From: Moringa oleifera
Lineage: Eukaryota; Streptophyta; Magnoliopsida; Brassicales; Moringaceae
DNA: 64,000 nucleotides
Direction of reading: 5' to 3'
Assembly: GCA_021397835.1 (NCBI GenBank)
Contig: JAJFZO010000896.1
Span: forward strand, 5,558,501-5,622,500
The notes under the pieces were generated by a model. The model worked only from the letters and a program-made list of their open reading frames with translations. It ran no database searches and was not told where the DNA came from. The position numbers were made by a program, and so were the translations under genes. Position 1 is the first letter of the stretch; every line of letters begins with the position of its first letter. This document shows, one piece after another, positions 27,601 to 42,400 of the stretch.

Positions 27601-30600
27601 TGGTGTTGTCAAACATCGGTGTCAGCACTAATAGAGCCCAAGGACTGCCTAATTACAAGGCAGTTGCTGGTGTTAGTAGACGTTAATGCTAGAGCCTAGG
27701 GAGCCCATCAATGATCCAATGATAGTCACTAACATTAGAAGAGCCCAATGGCTATTGTGGGGGTCATTAGTTTATATGGAGGCTAGCATCAGCATCGGGG
27801 AAATAGAGCAACAACCCAGCAGTAGTCGCTAGCACTAGCAAATATTTGAATTAGGTTCCCCTAGTGATGGTCGAATGATAGTCTTTGGCGCATGTCTACG
27901 TTAGTGCAAGCATTAAAGGAGCCTAACAATGGCCTAGCAGTAGTAGTTGGCACTGGGAAAGTCCAACGATTGCAACGAAAAAGTCATTTTTGCTAGCAGA
28001 CGCTCACGCTATTTTGGGAGAACCAATGATTACTCAGTTACTGCTGCGGGGTACTTGTTGGTGTTATCAGACGCTGATGCCAGCATCAAGTGAACCAAGA
28101 GACTTTCGAGTACTACTATAGGCAATTGTTGATGTCGATAGAAATTAGTACTAGTACCACAGGAGGCTAGCAATAACCGCCGAAGAGTTGTTGGCATCGG
28201 GAAAGCCCATAGACTAGTACTAGGCAATCATTGCTGTCGGTAGAACCTAGTGCCACCATTGAGGGAGCCTAGGACAATCGAAAAGCAATCGTTGGTACTA
28301 GCAAATATCAATGCTGGGTTCCCTTGATGATGGCCCAACGATAGTTGCTGGCGTAGGTAGACATGAGGGCAAGCACTAGAGGACCCAACGATGCCGTGGT
28401 AACAGTAGTCGGCATTGGGAGAGCCCAACGATTATTGCGGGGAAGTCACTGGTGTTGGTAGACATTTATGCCAACTATGGGAGGATCTAATGACTTCTTA
28501 CCTACAAATGTGGGGGAATTATTAGTATTGGCAGACACCGAGGCCAACACTAGGAGGATCCAAGGATAAGCTAGTTATTGCGATGGGGCAATTAATGGTG
28601 TTGGTAAATACTAGTGCCAACACTGAGGAGCTTAACAATAACCCCATGACAGCCGTTGGCGTTAAGAGAGCCCAATGATTACTGCTAGGTGCGCATTAGT
28701 GTAGGTAGTCACAAGGGAAGGCACCAAAAATAGCCCAACAATGGCCTAATAGTAATAGTAGGCACTAAGAAAGCACAATTACTTCTATGGGGAAGTCGCT
28801 CGTGCTAGTAAATGCTCTTGTCAACTTTGGGGGAACCCAACAACTTCTTAACTATGGCTACAAGGTAGTTGTCGATGTTTGTAGACATCAGCACCAACAT
28901 TAAGTGGGCATAGGGACTTTCTAGCTATTTTTGTGAGACATTACAGGTGTTGGGAAACGCTATGCCAACATTGGGGGAGCCCAGCGACTACCACATGAAG
29001 GTCGCTGGTATTAAAAAAGCCTAACAACTATTGTTGGAAAGTCATTGCCATTGTTAGAGGCCAACATCAACATTAAGGGAGCTTTGGGATGACCTTATAG
29101 TGGTTGTTGGCACTCCCAGACATTTACGCTGGATTCTCGTAATTATAGGCCTGCGGCTGTCGTTGACACTAGTCGATGCCAACGTAGCACTTAGGGACAT
29201 AGTGATGGTCTACTGATAGTTGTTCACACTGACAAATAACTATGCTGGGTTGCTTGAATAGTAGTCACTAGCATAGGTAGACACGAGGGCAAGCTCTAAA
29301 AGAGCCCAACTATGGCGTAGTAGCAGTGGTTGGCATCAGGAGAGCCCAATAACTATTGCGGGGAAGTCGCTAGTGCCAACAAATGCTCCCCTCAACTTTA
29401 AAGGAACCCAATGATTGCCTCACTTCTGCTTCGGAGTAGTTGCTGGTATTAAAAAATGCTAGCATTAGCATTAGGGGAACCTAGAGATTGCCCAACTATT
29501 GATGTAGGGCAGTCACAGGAGTTAGTAAACACTAGTGCTAGTATCAAGGGTGTTATTAGTCACTGGTGTTGGGACAACTCAATGACTCTTGTAGGGCAAT
29601 TATTGATGTTGGTAGATGCCAGTGTTAGCTTTAAGGGAGCTCAGTGACAACCAAGCCTTAGAGGAATCATCAACTTCCCAACAACTACTACAGTGCAGTT
29701 GTCGCTGTTGGCAAACTTTGACGCTAGCACTAAGGGAACTCAAGGACTTGATCGCTATTGTTACAGGGCAGCTGCTACTATCGATTGACACTTAGTGTTA
29801 GTACCAGGTAACCCAACAATAACCCAATGATAGTCGCAGGAGTTAGAAGAGCATTATGACTATTGCTGGGTAGTCAATGGTGATGGTACACATATGCATT
29901 AGGTTACCCCAGTGATGGCTCAGTAGTAGTTAAAGGCACAAGAAGACACAAGGGCAAGCACTGAAGGAGCTAAACGATGACCTAGCAGTAATAATTGGCA
30001 TCAGGAAAGCCAACAACTACTACAGAGAAGTTACTTATGTTAGCTTATGCTTGCGCTAGCTTGAAGGAACCTTATGACTGCCCAGCTACTTCTATTGTGC
30101 AATTACTAGTGTCGGTAAATGCTAATGCGAACACGGAGGGCGCCTCATGATGACCTTACAATAGTCGCTACTGTTAAAAGAGCCCAATGATTATTGCAGG
30201 TTAGTCGCTAATGTTAGTAGATGCTAACGCTAGTACCTACGGAGATTAGCGATGATCGAGTAGCTGTCATTGGCATTGGCACACATCTGTGTTAGGTACC
30301 CTAGCGATGTCCTAACGAAAGTCACTAGCACAGGTAAAAGTGAGGGCAAGCACTAAAGGAGCTCAATGATGGCTTAATGGCAATGGTCAGCATTGGGAAA
30401 GCCCAATGTCTATTGTGGGGCAATCGCTAATGCTTGCAAATGCTCATGCCAACTTTAGGGCAACCCAATGATTACCTAGCTACTAGTAGGGTAGTTGCTG
30501 GAATTGCTAGATGCCAGTGCTAGCACTAAAGGAATCCAAGGACAACCCAACTATTGTTACAGGGCGATTGATAGTATTAATAGACACTAGTGTTAGCACT

Positions 30601-33600
30601 AAGGGAGCTTAGTAACAACCTTATGATGGTCACACGCATAAAAAAAGCCCAACAACTGTAGCAAAGCAGTTTTTGATGTACGTAGATGCTAGTGCGAGCA
30701 CTAAGGGATCTTAACAATGACTCCAATGGTAGTCTTTGGTGCTGGTCGACATCGATGCTAGGTGCCCCAAGCGATGGCCTAGTCATAGTCGTTAACACAG
30801 GTTGATGCAATGATAACTACTAATGGAGCCCAACGACAACCTAACAATAGTTGTTGCTATTGGGAAAGCCGAACAATGACTACGCAGGATTCATTGCGCT
30901 AGCTAACACTCGTACCAGCTTTAAAGGAACCCAATAACTAACTAGCTACTAGTGTGGGACAGTGGTTAGTGCTGGCAGACGTCAATCCCAGCATTAGGGG
31001 AACCCAAGGACTATCCAGCTATTGCCGTGTGGCAGTTGGTGGTGTCAATAGATGCTAATGCTAGTGTTGAGGGAGCCAAGTGATAACCCAATGATAGTCA
31101 CTCGAATTCATGAAGCCAAACATTGCTACTAGGCTGTTATTGATGTTGGTAAACATTGGAATTGGGTTGCCCTGGCGATGGCCCTGTACTAGTCATAAGC
31201 GCAAGTAGACGAGAATGCAAGCACTAAAGTAGCCTAATGACGCCTAGCAGTAGTGGTTAGGGTTGGGAGAGCCTAAAGACTGCTGCAAGGAAGTAATTGT
31301 GCCGATCAATGCTCATGTCACCTTTAAAAGGAACTTAACGACTTCCCAACTACTGCTTCAGGTCAATTATTGGTATTAGCAGATGCCAGCACGAGCAATA
31401 AATGAGCCTAAGGGCTGCCTAGCTATTATTGTAAGGCAGTTAAAAGAGTTGGCAGACGCTATTGATTACATCAAAGGTGTCACTAATCGCGGGTACTAGA
31501 AGAGCCTAACGACTGTTCCAGGGCAATCGCTGACATTGGTAGATGCTAATGCCAACATTGAGGGAACTCAGCAACAACCCAACCATAAGGGAATCATCAA
31601 ATTCTCAACTACTACTTTAGTGCAGTTGTTGCTGTTGGTAGATGTTGATGCTAACACCAGGGGAACCCAAGGACTGCCTTGTTATTATTGTGAGGTAATT
31701 GCTAGTGTCGATTGATGCTAGTGCTAGTACTGAGGCAACCCAACGATAACCCAATGATAGATGCAAGCATTAGGAAAGACCTATGACAGCTGTTGGGCAG
31801 TTACTGATGCATGTAGACATTTGCATTTGGTTGCCCCAACAATGGCCCAATAGTAGTTGCAGGCACAAGAACATGTTGAAGTAAGCATTAGAGCAGCCCA
31901 ACGATAGACTAACAATAGTAGTTAGCATTGGGAGAGCCTAATGACTATTTCTAGTGTTAAAGGAACCTAAGGACAACCCAATTATTGTTATGGGTAGTTG
32001 GTGTTCGTAGACACTACTGTTAGCACTGGAAAAGCCTGATGACTGTAGCTGGGCAATCATTGATGCTCGTAGATACTAGTGCTAGTACTAAAGGATCTTA
32101 GTGATGAGCCAGTGATAGTCATTGGCGTTAGTTGACATCTATGCTAGGTTCCCCCAATAATGGTGCAGTGGTAGTCGCTCGCATAGATAGATGCAATAGT
32201 AACCACTAATAGAGCTCAATGAAGGCATAGTAGCAGTAGTTGGCATTGGAAGAGCCAAGCGATGATTATGCAGGATTTACTGGGCTAGCTAAAACTCATA
32301 CTACCTTTTGGGGAACCCAACGACTACTCAGCTATTTTTGTGTTATAATTGCTGATGTTGGTAAACACTAGTGTTAGCACCAACGGGGCCTAACGAAGAC
32401 TCCGTGATAATCATTGGTATTAAGAGGGACTAATAATTGTGGCTAGGCAATCACTGACACTGGCAGATGGTAGCGTTAGCACTAAGGCAACTTAACAATG
32501 ACCTCACGACTACCACTAACGTAGATAGACATGAGGTTAACTACATAAGGAGCCGAATGATCGCCTAATAGTGGTAATAACACTAACAGAGCCCAACAAC
32601 TTTTGGAGAGACATCGCTGGTGCTAACACACACTCACGCCAATTTTAGAGGAACCTAACAATTGCCTAGCTATTATCGAATGGTGGTTATAGGTGTTGGT
32701 AAGCAATGGCGCCAACATCAAGGGAATCGAAAGACCTCCAAGCTATTATTGCGAGGAAATTACTAGTGTCGATAAATGTTGCACTAGGTTTTCCCACTGA
32801 CGACCCAATGAAAGTAGTAGTAGCACTAAAAGAACCCAATGACTTCCGCGTGGTGTCACTGGTGTTGGCAGACATCGTGCCAGCTTTCAAAGAACCTAAT
32901 GACTGCCTAGCTATTGTTGTAAAGCAGTTATTAGTGCTCGCAGACATCAGTGCTAGGTCTTTGGGAACCTTAAAACTGCCCAACTATAACTATGGGGCAC
33001 TAGTTAGTGTCGGTAGATGCTTGTCCTAGCACTAGTGAAGCCCAATAATGACCCAACGATAGTAGCTGGCGTTAGGAGAGCCCAACCACTATAATTGGAT
33101 AGTTACTAATGGTAGTAGATACTTGCCACTGTCATTGCCCCAACAATGTCCCAACAGTAATTGTTGTGTAGGTAGACGCGAGAGTAAGTACTAGAGGAGC
33201 CTAACGATGGCCTAGCAGCAGTTGTTGGCATTGAGAGAGTCGAATGGTGGCTGCAGGGAAGCTGCAGGTGTTGGTAAGCATTTACGCCTACTATCGAGGA
33301 ACCCAACGATTGCCCAGCTACTGATGCAAGACAATCTCTAGTGTTGATTTATGTTAGTGCCAGCACTAAAGGAATAAATGAACTTCCCAGCAATTGTTGT
33401 AATGTGATTGGTTTTATCGATAGACATCAATGCTAGTAATAAGGGAGCCCTACGATAGTCCCATAATGGTCGCTTGTGTTAGGAAAGCTAAACAACTATT
33501 GTTGGGTAGTCATTGGTCGTGGTAGACGCTAGGTTTAGCATTGAGGGAGCTCAGCAATGATAACCCAATGATAGTTGCAAGAGTTAGGAGAGCTTTAGGA

Positions 33601-34640
33601 TCGCTATTAGGCAGTCGCTTGCATTGCTACACATCCGTACTGGGTTCTCTTAGTGATGACCAAGCAGAAGTCATTAGCATTAGCAGACATGAAGGCAAGC
33701 ACTAAAAGAGTCCAAACGATGGCCTAAAAGTAGAAGATGGCATTAAGAGAGCCAACAATTTCTTTAGGGAAGTCGCTGGTGCTAGTAGCTTACGTTAAAT
33801 TTAGGGGGACCTATAGATTGCTCAGCTACAACTATAGGACAATTGTTGGTGTTATTAGACACCAACGTCAAAACTAAAGGAATTTAGGGACTACCCACCT
33901 ATTGCTATGGGCAGTTGTTAAAGTTGGTAGATGCTAGTGCTAGCATCAGAAGAGTCCAACCATGACCCCATAATAGTCATCAGTGTTAGGAGGGCCAACG
34001 ATTGTTATTGAGTACTCATTGAGGATGATAAATGCTAGCATCAGCATTTGGGGAGCTTAATGATAACCCAACTTTAGGGGAATCGACAACTTCTTAATTA
34101 CTACTATAGTGTAATTACCAGTGTTGTCAGACGCCGACACCAGTATTAGGGGCATCCATGGATTACCCTGTTATTGTTGTGGGGCAGTTGCCCAGGTCGA
34201 TAGATGCTAGAGCTTGCACCAAAGGAGCCCAGCAATAACTAAATGACTATCGTAGACGTTGAGAGAGCCAACGATTGCTACTGGGCAGTTGCTAGTATTG
34301 ATAGACGCCAGTGCTAGTGCTGCCAGCCATTATCATCACTATAGTAATGGCCCAACGGTTGTCATTGATGATGGTAGTTGCGAGGGTAAGCATTAGTGGA
34401 GCCTAAAAGTAGCCTAGTAGAAGTTTTTGACATTAAGAGAGCCTAACGACTGTGGGGAAGAAGTCATGCGTGTTGATAAAAACTCATACTAGCTTTTGAG
34501 GAGCTCAATGACTACCCAGCTACTGTTAGGTAGTCATTGATGTTGGTTGACATCGTCGAGAGGATTAAGAGAACCTAACGACAAGTGTTCATAGGGGCTA
34601 GTGTCAGCACTAAGGGAGCTCAACAGCGACAACTCAATGA
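27601..34640 (+). repeat. S1 satellite block after S2 block B
   Basis: This block holds about 15 degenerate S1 units and no gene. The variant containing GGAATCATCAACTTCC-like sequence occurs three times here, at 29663, 31590 and 34079, which suggests local amplification of that unit. The string GATGCAATGATAACTACTAA near 30804 and its relative near 32190 mark another variant, shared with the region near 10195. The longest chance frames are at 32687-33029 on both strands. They overlap each other and have no homologue I recognise. Confidence 0.83.
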
Positions 34641-37030
34641 TAGTTACAGGCATTAAGAGAGCCCCACTACTACTAGTAGGTAGTCACTTGTGCTAGTAAA
34701 CATCTACATTAGGATAGCTCAGCGATGAGCCAGAGATTGTCGCTCTCACTAGAGTCCTGTTGAGTGGGTTTTTCCTAATGATGGCCTAGTGAACGTCAAC
34801 TGACATCAGCGCCTGCATTGAGAGAGCCTTGGCACTACCCAACTATTATTGCAAAGCAGTTGCTAGTGTCGGTGGATGCTAGTGCTAGCACAAGGGAGCC
34901 TAGCGATGTCTCTACGATAGTTGTTAGCATTGAAAGAGCCAATGACTGCTTCTCAGGAGTGGCTAGCACTATTTAAGGCCAGCACAACACTAGGGGAACT
35001 CAACGATGACCCAACAGCAATCACATGTACCAGCAAACATTTGTGCTACGTTCCCCCAATGTTGACCTAGTGATACTCCCAATTATAGGTAGAGGAGTCC
35101 AACGATGATGTAGTACTAGTTATTGGCAGAGGGAAGGCACACCGACTGCTCGAGGAAGTCCCATGTGTTGGCAAACATTAACGCCAACATAAGGGGAACT
35201 TAAGTACTGCCTAGCTATCATTGTAGGGCAATTACTAGTGTTAGGAGACACTAGTGCCAGCACTGGGGGAATCCAGCGACGACCTCATGATGGTCGCTGA
35301 CATTAGGAAAGCCGAACGACTATTGTTGGGTAGTCACTAACGCTAGGGGAGCCTAGTAGCAATCAATAGTGTTAGTAGACATCGATGCTGCGTTCCCCCA
35401 ACTGTGGCCCAATGAGAGTAGCAAGCTTACTTTACGTAGGCATGAGCGGTAAGTACTAGAAGCGCTTAACGAAGGTGTAGTAAGAGTAGTAAGCACAAAA
35501 AGAACCCAATGACCATTGCAGGGCAGTCAGTGATGCTAACAGACGCTCGCACTAACTTTGAGGTGGCCTAATGACTATTTAACTACAACAGTGAGGTAAT
35601 TACTAGTGTTGGCAGACGAAATTACCAAACACGTGGGGATGGAGCTGAGCATTGGGGGAAAAACCTATCACATAAGGACTGCCCTACTATTATTAAGTAG
35701 TTATTGGTGTTAGTACATGCTAATATGAAGGAAGCATTGCGATAACCGCATGACAGTCAGTAGCAATGGGAGAGCCCAACGATTACTGCTAGCTAGTTGC
35801 TAATACTGGCAGACATTTATAGGGGTTACCCAAGTGATGGCTTTATGGAAGTCATAGGCATAGGTAGACAATAAGGAAGCCCTAGAGAGTCCCAACTACG
35901 ACTTAGCGACAGTTGTTAGCATTAGGAGAGCCGAATGACTGCTATGGGGAAGTCACTCATGTTGGCAAACGCTCGTGCTAGCTTTAAGGGAGCCCAATGA
36001 CTACCCAGTTATTTTTGCAACGCTATCGCTGGTGTTGATAAACACTAGTTCCAGCACCGAGGGAGCCTAGCAATGACCATATGATAGTCATTGGCATTGG
36101 GAGAGCCCGACAACCACTGCTGGGCAACGACTGACACTAATAAATAGCAACATGAGCACTAGAGCAACTCAACAATAACCTAACAATAGTGGTTGGCACT
36201 TGTAGACATCAGGACTAGGTTCGCCAAGTGATGGCCAAACGGTTATCGTTGGTGCAAGATAACATTGGGGCAAGCACAGTTGGGGTCGAATGATGGCCTA
36301 GCAGCAGTAGTAGGCATTGGGATCTGCATGATGTCATTGGTTCTTGTAAAGGCTTGCACTAAGTTTGAAGAAACCCAACAACTACCTAGCCTATTATTGC
36401 AAGGGCATTATTGGTGTTCGCAAATGCTGGTGCTAGCACTAAGGGGAACCCCAGGATTGTTGAACTATTATTGCATGGTAGTTGCTAGTGTCGATAGACA
36501 CTAGTGCTAGCATGAAAAGAGGCTAGCGATGACCCAATGACAATGGCTGGCATTGGAAAGGCCTAACTATTACTGTCTCATAGTCGCTGATGCTAATAGA
36601 TGCTAGCCGCTGTCATTACTGCAGTGATGGCCCAACGACTGCCACTAATGCTAGTAGATGCGAGGGTAAACATTAAAGGATCCTAATAATGGCCTAGCAG
36701 CATTTGTTGGCATTAAAAGAGCCCAATAACTATGATGGGGAAGCCACAAGTGTTGGCACACGCTCAAGCCAGCTTTTAAGGAATTCAACGACTGCCCAAC
36801 TATTGCTATCGCGTAATCGCTGGTGTTGGTTAACATCAATGCAAGCATTAAGGGAATTAAGAGACTTCCCAGCAATTTGTGTAAGGAAGTTTCTTTTATC
36901 AGTAGATGCTAGTGCCAGCAATGGGGGACTCTAGTGATGACCTCATGACAGTTGCTCACGTTAGGAGAGCCCAATAATGGTTGTTGGTAGAAGCAAATGT
37001 TAGCACTAGGGCCGCTTAGCGATGATGACC
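34641..37030 (+). repeat. 2.4-kb tandem segmental duplication, copy 1 (S1 units)
   Basis: These S1 units match 37031-39420 in order. ATGGCCTAGTGAACGTCAAC at 34781 matches ATGGCCTAATGAACGTCAAC at 37177, an offset of 2396 bp. GGCAGACGAAATTACC at 35611 matches GGCAGATGAAGTTGCT at 37949, an offset of 2338 bp. The same order is found near 50.2-51.6 kb, where it occurs once. Both edges are approximate. No gene is seen. Confidence 0.72.
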
Positions 37031-39478
37031 TAATGATAGTTATAGGTGTTGGGACAACCTTAAAACTATTGTTGGCTAATCAGTTGCATTGGCAAACATC
37101 TACACTAGATTAGCTCACCAATGATCAAGAGACAATTGTTGGCTCTGGCAAATATTTGCTGTAGGTTCTCCAAAAGATGGCCTAATGAACGTCAACCAAC
37201 AGCAGCGCCTGCATTGAAAGATCCTCGAAACTGCTCAATTATTGCTGCTAAGTAATTGCTAATGTTGGTAGACACTAGTACTAGCATCGAGGAAGCCTAA
37301 CGACGTCCCCATGATAGTTACTAGTATTGAGAGAGCCCAACGACTACTGATTGGAGTGGCTAGCGCCAACACATCACTAAGGGAGCTCAGTTATGACCCA
37401 ATGGCACTCATTAGCACTGGCAGAGATCTGCGCTAGGCTCCCCTAACAATGACCCAGGGACAATCGCTATTACTCGTAGAGGAGTCCAAGAATGGTGCAG
37501 TAGTAGTAGTTGGCATATGGAAGGTATAACAACTGCTCGGGGAAGTCCCTGGTGCTAAGAGACATTGACGCCAACATACAAGGGGAACTTAGGTGTTAGG
37601 GCAATTACTAGTGTTAGTGCACATTTGTGCAAGCACTAAGGGAATCTAGCGATGACCTCATGATAGTCGTTGGCATTGAAAGAGCCAAAGGACTACTACT
37701 GGGCAGTCATTAGTGCTAGGGGAGCTTAACGATGACACAACAGTAATCATTAAAGCTAGTAGTCATTGATACTGCGTTCCCCCAACTGTGGTCCAACAAG
37801 AGTAACAAGCATAAGCAGGTGCGAGGGTAAACACTAGAGGAGCTCAACGACTGCTATGAGGCAGTTCGTCATGCTTATAAATGGTCGCGCTAACTTTGGG
37901 GGAACCTAATGACTACTTGTCTTCAGTAGTGAGGCACTTATTTGTGTTGGCAGATGAAGTTGCTAACACATGGGGAATTGAGGATTGCCCAGCTGTCACT
38001 GAGGGCTAGTTGCTAGTGTCAATAAATGCGAGCGCCAATATAGAGGAAGCCTTGCAATAATCCCATGACAATCTTTAGCATTGGGAGAGCTCAATAATTG
38101 CTACTAGTTAGTCACATGCACTAGCAAAGGCCAATATCAATACTAGGAGAGCTTAGCGATGATCGAGCAATAATTGCTAACATTAGCAGACATCTACGCT
38201 AAGTTCTTATAGTGATGACCATGCAACAGTCGCTGATGTAGGTAGGCATGACGTAAAAGTATTAGATAGGTTCAACGATGGCCTAACAATAATAGTTGGC
38301 ATTAAAAAAGCCTAACGATGACTATAAAGAAGTCGTTGATGCTAGTAGATTCTAGTGCCAGTTTTGAGGGAACCTTATGACTACGTAGCTACTGCCATGA
38401 GGCAATTATCGATGTTTGGAGACATCGATGCTAGCTCTAAAAGAACCTGGGCATTACCTTATAATTATTGTAGGGTAGTTGTTGTTAGTAGACACTCGTG
38501 CCAGATCTAAGGGAGCCTTGCGACAACCTCACAATTATCATTGGTGTTATGAGAACCCAAAAACAACTACTAGGCAGTCACTAGCACTAGTAAAAGCAAT
38601 AAATATTGCTAGCGATAGCCAGTGATGCTGGCAGTGATTTGTACTAGGCTGCCCCTATGATGGCCCAATGGTAGTCTCTAGCATAGGTAAACACGAGGAC
38701 AAGCACTAAATGAGCCCAACGTCAGATAGCTGTCGTAGTTGGTATTAGGAGAGCCCAACAATTACCGGGAAGAAGTGCCTAGTACAGGCTGATGTTATCG
38801 CCAGCTTTGGGGGAACCTAGTGACTAACTAATTGCTTTTATGATGTTGTTGCTAATGTTGGTAGATGCTAGAGCTAGCACTCGGGGAGTCCAACGATGAC
38901 CCCATGGTAATCAGTGGCATTGGGAATGCCTAACTACTATGATAAGGCAGTGTTTGACATTGATAGATGTTAAAGTTAGCACTAAAAATGCTTAAGGATG
39001 ACCCAATGACTATCGCTGACACTAGTAGATGTGAGTGCAAGCACTAGAAAAGCTTAATGATGGCTTAGCTGCAGTAAAAAGCACAGGGAGAGTTTAACGA
39101 TTATGTGTGGAAGTTACTGGTGCTGGTAGGCGCTTGGGCCAACTTTAGAGGAACCCAACTATTACTTAGCTATTATTGCAGGGCAGTTGCTGGTGTTGGC
39201 AAACGCTAGTCCTAGCACTAGAAGAACCTAAGGTAGCTCAACTTTTACAATAGAGCAATTATTGGTATCGATAGGCACTAGCAATAGCGTCGGAGTAGCC
39301 CAAAGACGGCCCCATGATAGTCACTACTGTTAAGAGAGCCCATTGACTACAATTAGGCAATCATAGACATTTGTAAATATCAGTACCAACACTAGAGGAG
39401 GTTAGCGACCACCCAACGGCAATGTTGGGTTCTCTTTATGATGGTCTAACAGTAGTTATTGGCATAAGTAAATGTGAT
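37031..39478 (+). repeat. 2.4-kb tandem segmental duplication, copy 2, and S1 up to S2 block C
   Basis: This is the second copy of the 2.4-kb duplication, followed by a short S1 stretch reaching S2 block C at about 39479. Compared with the blocks at 1-3995 and 50595-54434, roughly 2 kb of S1 is missing before the S2 block. The last S1 bases (AACGGCAATGTTGGGTT near 39416) match those before block B. No gene is seen. Confidence 0.72.
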
Positions 39479-42400
39479 GGCTTGCATGGGGTTCCCATGG
39501 CTTGGGTGGCACCCATGATGTGGCCACACGGTGGGCCTTTCACCCATGCGATGCTTGTTTAGGGTAGAAGTGGCTTGCCTTCCATAACCAATTTTCATGT
39601 GACTCAACTTCCTTGGCATGCCATCTGGGCATTCTATTGAGGGATAACAACGAAAGTTAGCCATATATGAGGTGCCTATTGCCTAGGTGAAGCACCTGTT
39701 GCAACCTCATATTAGGCCTTTTGCCCATGTCACGCTTACTAGGGGCAACCGTGGCTTACGTCTCGTGCCCTTCATCCGTATGACGTGGCCCCCTTGGCAC
39801 CTTTTTTAAGTAATCTATCGAGGGATAACAAGGAGGATTTAACTCCCGTGGGGCACCTCACCTTGGCTAATGCCCCTATTGTGGTCTCAAGCAGGGCTTT
39901 TTACCCATGTTTCATAGGATGTAGCCCCTTTGCCACACCTACTAGGCAGTCTTTGAGGGATGACATTGAGGGCCTAGCTCAAGTAGAGTGCCCATGGGCC
40001 TTCGACTGATGCGATGACTACCGAGGTAGTCATGCTTGCCTTTCGTGCCCAATTATCCATGCAATGTGGCTCTTTTTGGACATTTGTTTGGTAGCTTGTG
40101 GAGTGGCTCTTTTGGCATGCTTGTTGGGTAGTTTATGGAGGGATGACATCGAGGGTGTTGCTCAAGTGAGGTACCTAAGGCCTAGCTTGTGCCTATAGGT
40201 TGAGCCTCCCACCATGCCATACCATTGGGGGTAGCCTTGGCTTGCCACCTAACCTCACTGTCTGTGCAATGTGGCTCCTTTGGCAAGCTTGCAAAGTCGA
40301 CTATTGAGGAACAACGACAAGGATCAAGCAAGTGTGGGCACCCATTACGTGGCAGGTGTACCATTTGCGACATGATGTTAGGCCTTTTTTCTCATGCCAT
40401 TCTTATTGGGGCCAATCATGGATTACCTCCCATGCTAATGGTCCATGCAATGCGGCTCCTCAACATGCTCAATGGACAATTTATCTAGGGACAGTGATGA
40501 GGTTTTGGCTCTGTTAGGGCTCCCATGACATAGCTTGTGCACCTAATATGGCTACACCTTGGGCCTTCCACCCATACTAGGCCTACTAGGGGCTGCTATG
40601 GCTTGCTTCCCTTGGCCATGATTCATGAAACGTGGCTCCTTTGGCATGATCACTAGGAGCCTATCAAGGGATAATGAAGATGGCCTAACCTTGGTGGGAC
40701 ACACATGTCCTTTCTAGCTGGCGCGTACGATGTTTGCATGCAAGACCTTTCACCCATGTCGTGCTTGCTAGGGGCAGCCATGGCTTTTCCCTCATGCCTA
40801 TGGTCTATGCGATGCAGCTCCCTCAATAAAGTGGTAGGGTAGCCTATCAAAGGAAAGCGATAAGGGTCTTATTAGTGTGTAGTGCCCATGGCCTAGTAGA
40901 TGCAACTACTGCGATCGTACACAGGGCCTTCCACCATGTTGTGCTTATTGGGGGCTGTTGTGGCTTGCTTTTTGTGCCTATGGTCCATGCAACGTGGCTC
41001 CTTTGGCACCCTTGCTAGGTAATCTATTGAGGGAGAGTGATGAAGGTTTTGTTACGATTTCATGTTGGGCTTGTAAGCTTGCCTGCTACGATCATATGTT
41101 GGGCCTTTCACCTATTCTATGCTCCCAATATATGCTGGCTGGCCATTTATCAAAGGACAATAACTAGGGTCTGGCTCGCATAGGGTGACCATGGCTAGGT
41201 GAGGTGCTAGTTGTGGCCAAACAATGGGCCTTCCACTCATGCCACGCCTACTGAGGGCAACCATGGCTTGCCTTCTGTACCGATGGTCCATGTGAGGTGG
41301 CTCACTTGGCATGCTCTTTAAGTAGTTTAAGGGGGGATAGTGACGACGATTTTATTAAACGTGAGGTGCCTACAGGTTGGCTAGCAAGCTTGTTAGGCCT
41401 GCACATTGGGCCATCCTCCCACACTGTGCCTATTGGGGCTAGTTGTGGCTTACTTCCCATGCCCATGGTCTTTCTGATATGGCTCCCTTGACATGCTCAC
41501 TCGACTGTTTATCCAAGGACAACGACAAGATTTTTGATCACGTGGGGTGCCAATGGCCTGGTTGGCGCCCCTGTTATAGTTGCACATTGGGCCATCCGCC
41601 CATGCCATGCCAGCTGGGGTATGTCATGGCTTACCTATCATGCACATGGTTCGTGCGATGCAGCTCCCTTAGCAAGCTCACTGGGCAGTCTATCAAAGGA
41701 CGATGTCAAGGGTTTAGCTCGTGTATAGTGCAAAAGGCTTGGCTGGTGCTCTTGCTGTGGCTGCAGACTGCCTTCTAACAATGTCGTGCCTAGTAGGTGC
41801 AGCCTTGGCTTGCCACACTTACCTATTGTCCAATTAAGTGACTTCCTCGGCACTTCTATTTGTAGCCTATCGAGGGATAATGACAAGGGTCTTGCTCACA
41901 TGAAGGGCACATGTCCTAGCTTGGGCACCTACTAAAGCCGCACGTTGGGTTTTGTTCCCATGCCACACCTGCCGGGGGAAACCGTGGCTTACCTCACATG
42001 CATATAGTCCATGAAATATGGCTCTCTCGATACACTTGGTTTGTAGTCTATCAAGGGAGATCGATGAAGGTATGGCTTGCCTAGGGCTCCCATGCTTTGG
42101 TAGGAGTGGCTATGCTAGTCACACGCTAGGTCTTTTACCCATGCTATGCTTGTTGAGGGCTATCATGGCTTGCCTCCTATGCCTATGGTACGTGTAATGG
42201 TGACCCCTTTTGCACTCTTGCTGGCAGCCTATTGAGGGATAGTGATGAAGGTTTTGCTCTCAGGAGGTACCCATGGATTGACTGGCACGACTACTACAGC
42301 TTAGGTCGGGCCTTATACCCATGCCGCGCTTATTAAAAGCAGTAATGGCTTACCTCCCTTGTCCACGTGACTGGCTCCCTTGGTAGGCTCGATCAAGGGA

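Noticed and set aside
32687..33029. Overlapping open frames of 98 and 107 codons on opposite strands
   Set aside because: Both fall in degenerate S1 repeat, have no recognisable motif, and are not kept in other S1 copies.
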